In this document: positions 61,494 through 64,000 of the stretch, in pieces | Layout of the letters: each line of letters opens with the position of its first letter | Numbering within the stretch: the first letter of the stretch is position 1 | Assembly: GCA_007449985.2 (NCBI GenBank) | Contig: VIIQ02000122.1 | Coordinates: 248,001 to 312,000, forward strand | Length of the DNA: 64,000 nucleotides | From: Desmodesmus armatus | Lineage: Eukaryota; Chlorophyta; Chlorophyceae; Sphaeropleales; Scenedesmaceae | Direction of reading: 5' to 3' | Notes under the pieces: model-generated | The model's database searches: none | The model's input: the letters and a program-made list of their open reading frames with translations, nothing else | Told to the model about the DNA's origin: nothing | Made by a program: the position numbers and the translations under genes

Positions 61494-63999
61494 CAGACGG
61501 GAGCTTTAAGGGTCTGGCAAGCAATGCGGGGCCTTTGCTGCATGGGTGCTGCATCATCACAGCATGCATGCCCAGCGCGTGCGCAGCAGCAATACGTGGC
61601 AGCCGTGCACTGCATTGGTGGCATGTGTTGTGTATTGCCTGTTGTTGTGCCTCGTGCATGTGTATGTATGTAGCAGCACCCCTCACCTCAATGATGAACA
61701 AATACTCAACACCGCTTTTCAAACTGCAAGGTAGTGTTACAGGTAGACTGCATGTACGATTCAGCAGCCCGCGCAAGCAGTGAACCTGATAGAGCTACTG
61801 TTGTGTTTGGCAGTGTGGATTATTGCGTTTGTAAAACCTAAACCCAGCATCCTGCACCTCGTTGACGCAGCCAGCCGTGTCTGCCTGTTCCATGTGCCAT
61901 CGCCACCGCTGCTGCCGCTGCTGTGCTGCTGGTGCCGCCAATCATGAACCTCGAAGCCTGTACCCCATGTTTGCACCAGCGGGCACATCAGCCATCAGCC
62001 GTCTATGCGCACACCATGCCACCACTGCTGCCTTCGCCCTTGTCACTGCTGCTACTGTGCTGCTGGTGCTGCTGCCCCTGTCCACTGCTGTCCCACCTAC
62101 GCAGTCCCACCTGATGGAGGTGTACAAGATTCTCAAGCTATGGGGGCAGGTGATGCAGCGTGCCGCTGTGCACTGTTCCACAGGTGGGGGCATCGAATCC
62201 TGCCGACTGCACTGCTTTTTTTTGGGTGACTAGCTCCACGTATGGGGCGGGGAGAGGCATGACCTCAGGCCTGCTAGTTTGTATCTGGCATGCTTGAGTG
62301 CAGCTGCACGCCCTGACGTGGAACTGTTACAGCCTAGGGTTCACGAGAAAGCATGTGGCACGCCCCTTGGAGTTTGGTTGTCATTTGGCAAGCACTCTCG
62401 TCTGTGGGTGGGTGGCTGGGTCTTTCCCCGATTGTCTTTCTGACATCTGTGGAACGGGTGTGGCTTACATCCCTTGTGACGGTATCCAATCCCATAGCAC
62501 ACACATCATGTGTGACACATGTGTCCCTACCTACCCCGTGTATGCAGTGCGTACAGCAACTCGTTTGTCAACCTGGCCATCTTCAAGCCGGATGTTGAGC
62601 GCAGCAGGTGGCGGACATCATTGGACAGGAGGCAGAGGAGCTGACACACTGTTCTGTGTGGTGAGTGACCCCCCCCCCCCCCACTCCCCCTCCCCCGATG
62701 TCTTTCGAAACATTAGGTAACGCCCAGCAGTCAAGCATTCGCTTGTGACAACCAACAGGGTTTGAACCATGCACACCTTTTGCTGCCAGTTAAGTTGATG
62801 TGTGACGGGTGAGCGCTGCAAACTCATGAAGACAGCATCGGGGAGTTTCGCTCGCCAACACACCTGACCTGACAGACTGGCTACGAAGAGAAGGATGTCG
62901 CATGAGCCTAGATTGGCTCGCTGGGCACTGCATAGTGTGCTGCGACGGGGTTGGCAAGGCCCTTCCCCCAGTCAAGTAGCAGTAGTAGTAGTATCTGCAT
63001 GGGCAGCCAGTGTGCAGCGCAGCAGGAGGCAGAGGAGCTGACACACCTGTTCTGCGTGGTGAGTGAGTGAGTGAGTGAGTGAGTGAGTGAGTGAGTGAAT
63101 GAGTGAGGCAATGAGTGAGTGAAGTGAAGTGAAGTGACCTCTGAGCCTCAACCTTCACAGCTTTATACAACCCTCCCCCTCCACCACCATCACCACCACC
63201 TCCTTGCATGCATACACACTGCAGGTCCCCTGGCAGCGCTTGATTTGGGTTGACCTGCGTGAGAAGCTGCCCAGCATGTCATAAATGCATGTCATAGGCA
63301 GGCTGCCGCCTCCACGCCTTGCACACACCCTCCGCCACCGCTGTGCCCCCCCCCCCTTCCCCGCTCCCCGTCTCCTGACGTTGTCACAGCGCCCCCGGCA
63401 GCGTCTGATCCGGGTTGACCTGCTGCACAAGCTGTACAGCGAGCATGCCACCACTTGCACGCCTTGCTCACACCCTCTGCCACGCAACCAAAGGCGGAGG
63501 GCTCAACAGTCTGGGTACCAAGACCTGGCGGGCATACCTGAAGTAACTGTCCCTGCCCCTGCCCCTGCTTTCCCCTCCCCCCCTCCGGCCTCCCCCCCCC
63601 CCTGGATTTCCTGTCGCTGTCACAGGTCCCTAGGCAGCACCTGATAGAGGGTAGACGTGCTGGACAAGCTGTGCAGCTAGCAGGCCGTTTCTTCTCCATG
63701 GGTTGTGTTGAACCCCTTCCACTTCCACCCCTCCTTCTCTTGCCTGCCTCCCCCCCTCCCCTTCCCCTGTTGTTGTCACAGGTCCCCCGGCAGCGCCTGA
63801 TCCAGGTAGACCTGCTGGACAAGCTTCCACTGGGTGTGTCGCACCTGCAGGTGCCAGCAGAGGGCATGACAGTGCCACACATCAGGTGGGGTAGTACTGC
63901 TGGTTAGCAACCATGCACATGGATGTACCCTCTTTAGATTGAGTGATGTTTGGTTGTGCAGGGACGGGTTTTGGGTTCAGGTGTATGTTGTGCTGCAAC
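61017..63999 (+). CDS. Unrecognised multi-exon gene with duplicated exons, incomplete at window end
   Basis: Supportable exon pieces: 61017-61124 (MASEQQTKSSTKSSADLISP..., donor GTAAGC); a segment to about 61323 encoding FNNAMLRLA and then, one base out of frame, MQLPEMMSVLTAVGSAECWH; 62100-62150 (SHLMEVYKILKLWGQ); 62549-62660 (AYSNSFVNLAIFKPDVE, then GQEAEEL); 63012-63058 (EAEELTHLFCV); 63782-63885 (VPRQRLIQVDLLDKLPLGVS, ending PHIR); and 63962 onward (DGFWVQ). Phases of the last three join cleanly. I do not recognise the family. The last-but-two exon exists in two copies and the VPRQRL exon in four, most of them damaged. The apparent frameshift near 61245-61250 may be an intron, decay or sequence error. 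Confidence 0.45.
61456..61492 (+). repeat. (CAG)n trinucleotide run
   Basis: About ten CAG triplets, giving poly-Ala or poly-Gln depending on frame, probably in an intron or unconserved part of the gene starting at 61017. Confidence 0.85.
62585..63060 (+). repeat. Two copies of an exon encoding EAEELTHLFCV
   Basis: Copy 1 (about 62600-62661) reads GTGGCGGACATCATTGGACA then GGAGGCAGAGGAGCTGACAC but lacks one C in ACACACTGTTCTG, breaking the frame. Copy 2 (63012-63058) has the intact ACACACCTGTTCTG but is 5'-truncated at AGCAGGAGG. Both end with a GTGAGTGA donor. Confidence 0.7.
63059..63135 (+). repeat. (GTGA)n microsatellite grown from a splice donor
   Basis: The donor after FCV continues as about ten GTGA units, then GAATGAGTGAGG and AAGTG repeats. 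Every unit is itself a GTGAGT donor-like site. Confidence 0.95.
63225..63885 (+). repeat. Four tandem copies of an exon encoding VPRQRLIQVDLLDKL
   Basis: Starts at 63225 (VPWQRLIWVDLREKLPS then stop), 63390 (APRQRLIRVDLLHKLYS), 63626 (VPRQHLIE, then frameshifted) and 63782 (VPRQRLIQVDLLDKL, continuing to PHIR with donor GTGGGG at 63886). Each follows a CACAG or CTGCAG acceptor. Only the fourth has a long open continuation, so it is the likely working exon. Confidence 0.8.
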
Positions 64000-64000
64000 G

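Overview
This window is nuclear DNA from a eukaryote, most likely a chlorophyte green alga (Scenedesmus/Tetradesmus-like; this placement is inference). Support: many short introns of about 200-400 bp with GTGAGT...CTGCAG borders, heavy CAG/CTG (Ala/Gln/Ser) tracts, strongly C-ending codons in the conserved genes, a TGTAA poly(A)-type signal just after PEX5, and plant-type proteins (PEX5 with a plant-like N terminus, an ELF4-like protein). Nothing bacterial, viral or CRISPR-like was seen.

Layout. 1-4.7 kb: the 3' end of one MYND zinc-finger gene followed by a complete tandem relative (1372-4710). 7.17-13.95 kb (minus), 22.46-29.66 kb (minus) and 41.97-51.01 kb (plus): three full-length ABCC (MRP-type) ABC transporter genes with the same exon plan. 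Copies 2 and 3 form an inverted pair with near-identical introns in their 5' halves; copy 1 is a more diverged tandem relative of copy 2. 32.68-32.95 kb (minus): an ELF4-like clock protein, head-to-head with PEX5 (33.40-40.70 kb, plus, 13 exons, 820 aa), the peroxisomal PTS1 import receptor. 47.68-49.5 kb: the tenth intron of ABCC copy 3 is enlarged by a nest of retroelements: a SINE that split the exon/intron border, and a LINE fragment itself interrupted by a tRNA-headed SINE. 53.4-60.3 kb (minus): a repeat-rich gene or gene cluster of unknown function made of tandemly duplicated exons. 61.0-64 kb (plus): an unrecognised multi-exon gene, also with duplicated exons, running off the window end. 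The stretches 5.6-7.1, 14.3-22.4, 30.1-32.6 and 51.0-53.3 kb hold no gene I can support.

Together: the ABCC genes should export conjugated organic anions or metal-thiol complexes across the vacuolar or plasma membrane; PEX5 imports matrix proteins into peroxisomes; the ELF4-like protein probably acts in circadian or light signalling. No shared pathway is evident.

Main points of interest: (1) repeated small tandem duplications centred on exons or exon-intron borders in at least three unrelated genes, including a six-member micro-exon array; (2) a SINE whose target-site duplication copied a splice junction and whose tail now supplies the donor GT; (3) exactly one single-base deletion in each of the three ABCC copies, each at a different place, meaning either parallel decay or assembly error; (4) one intron present in only one ABCC copy.
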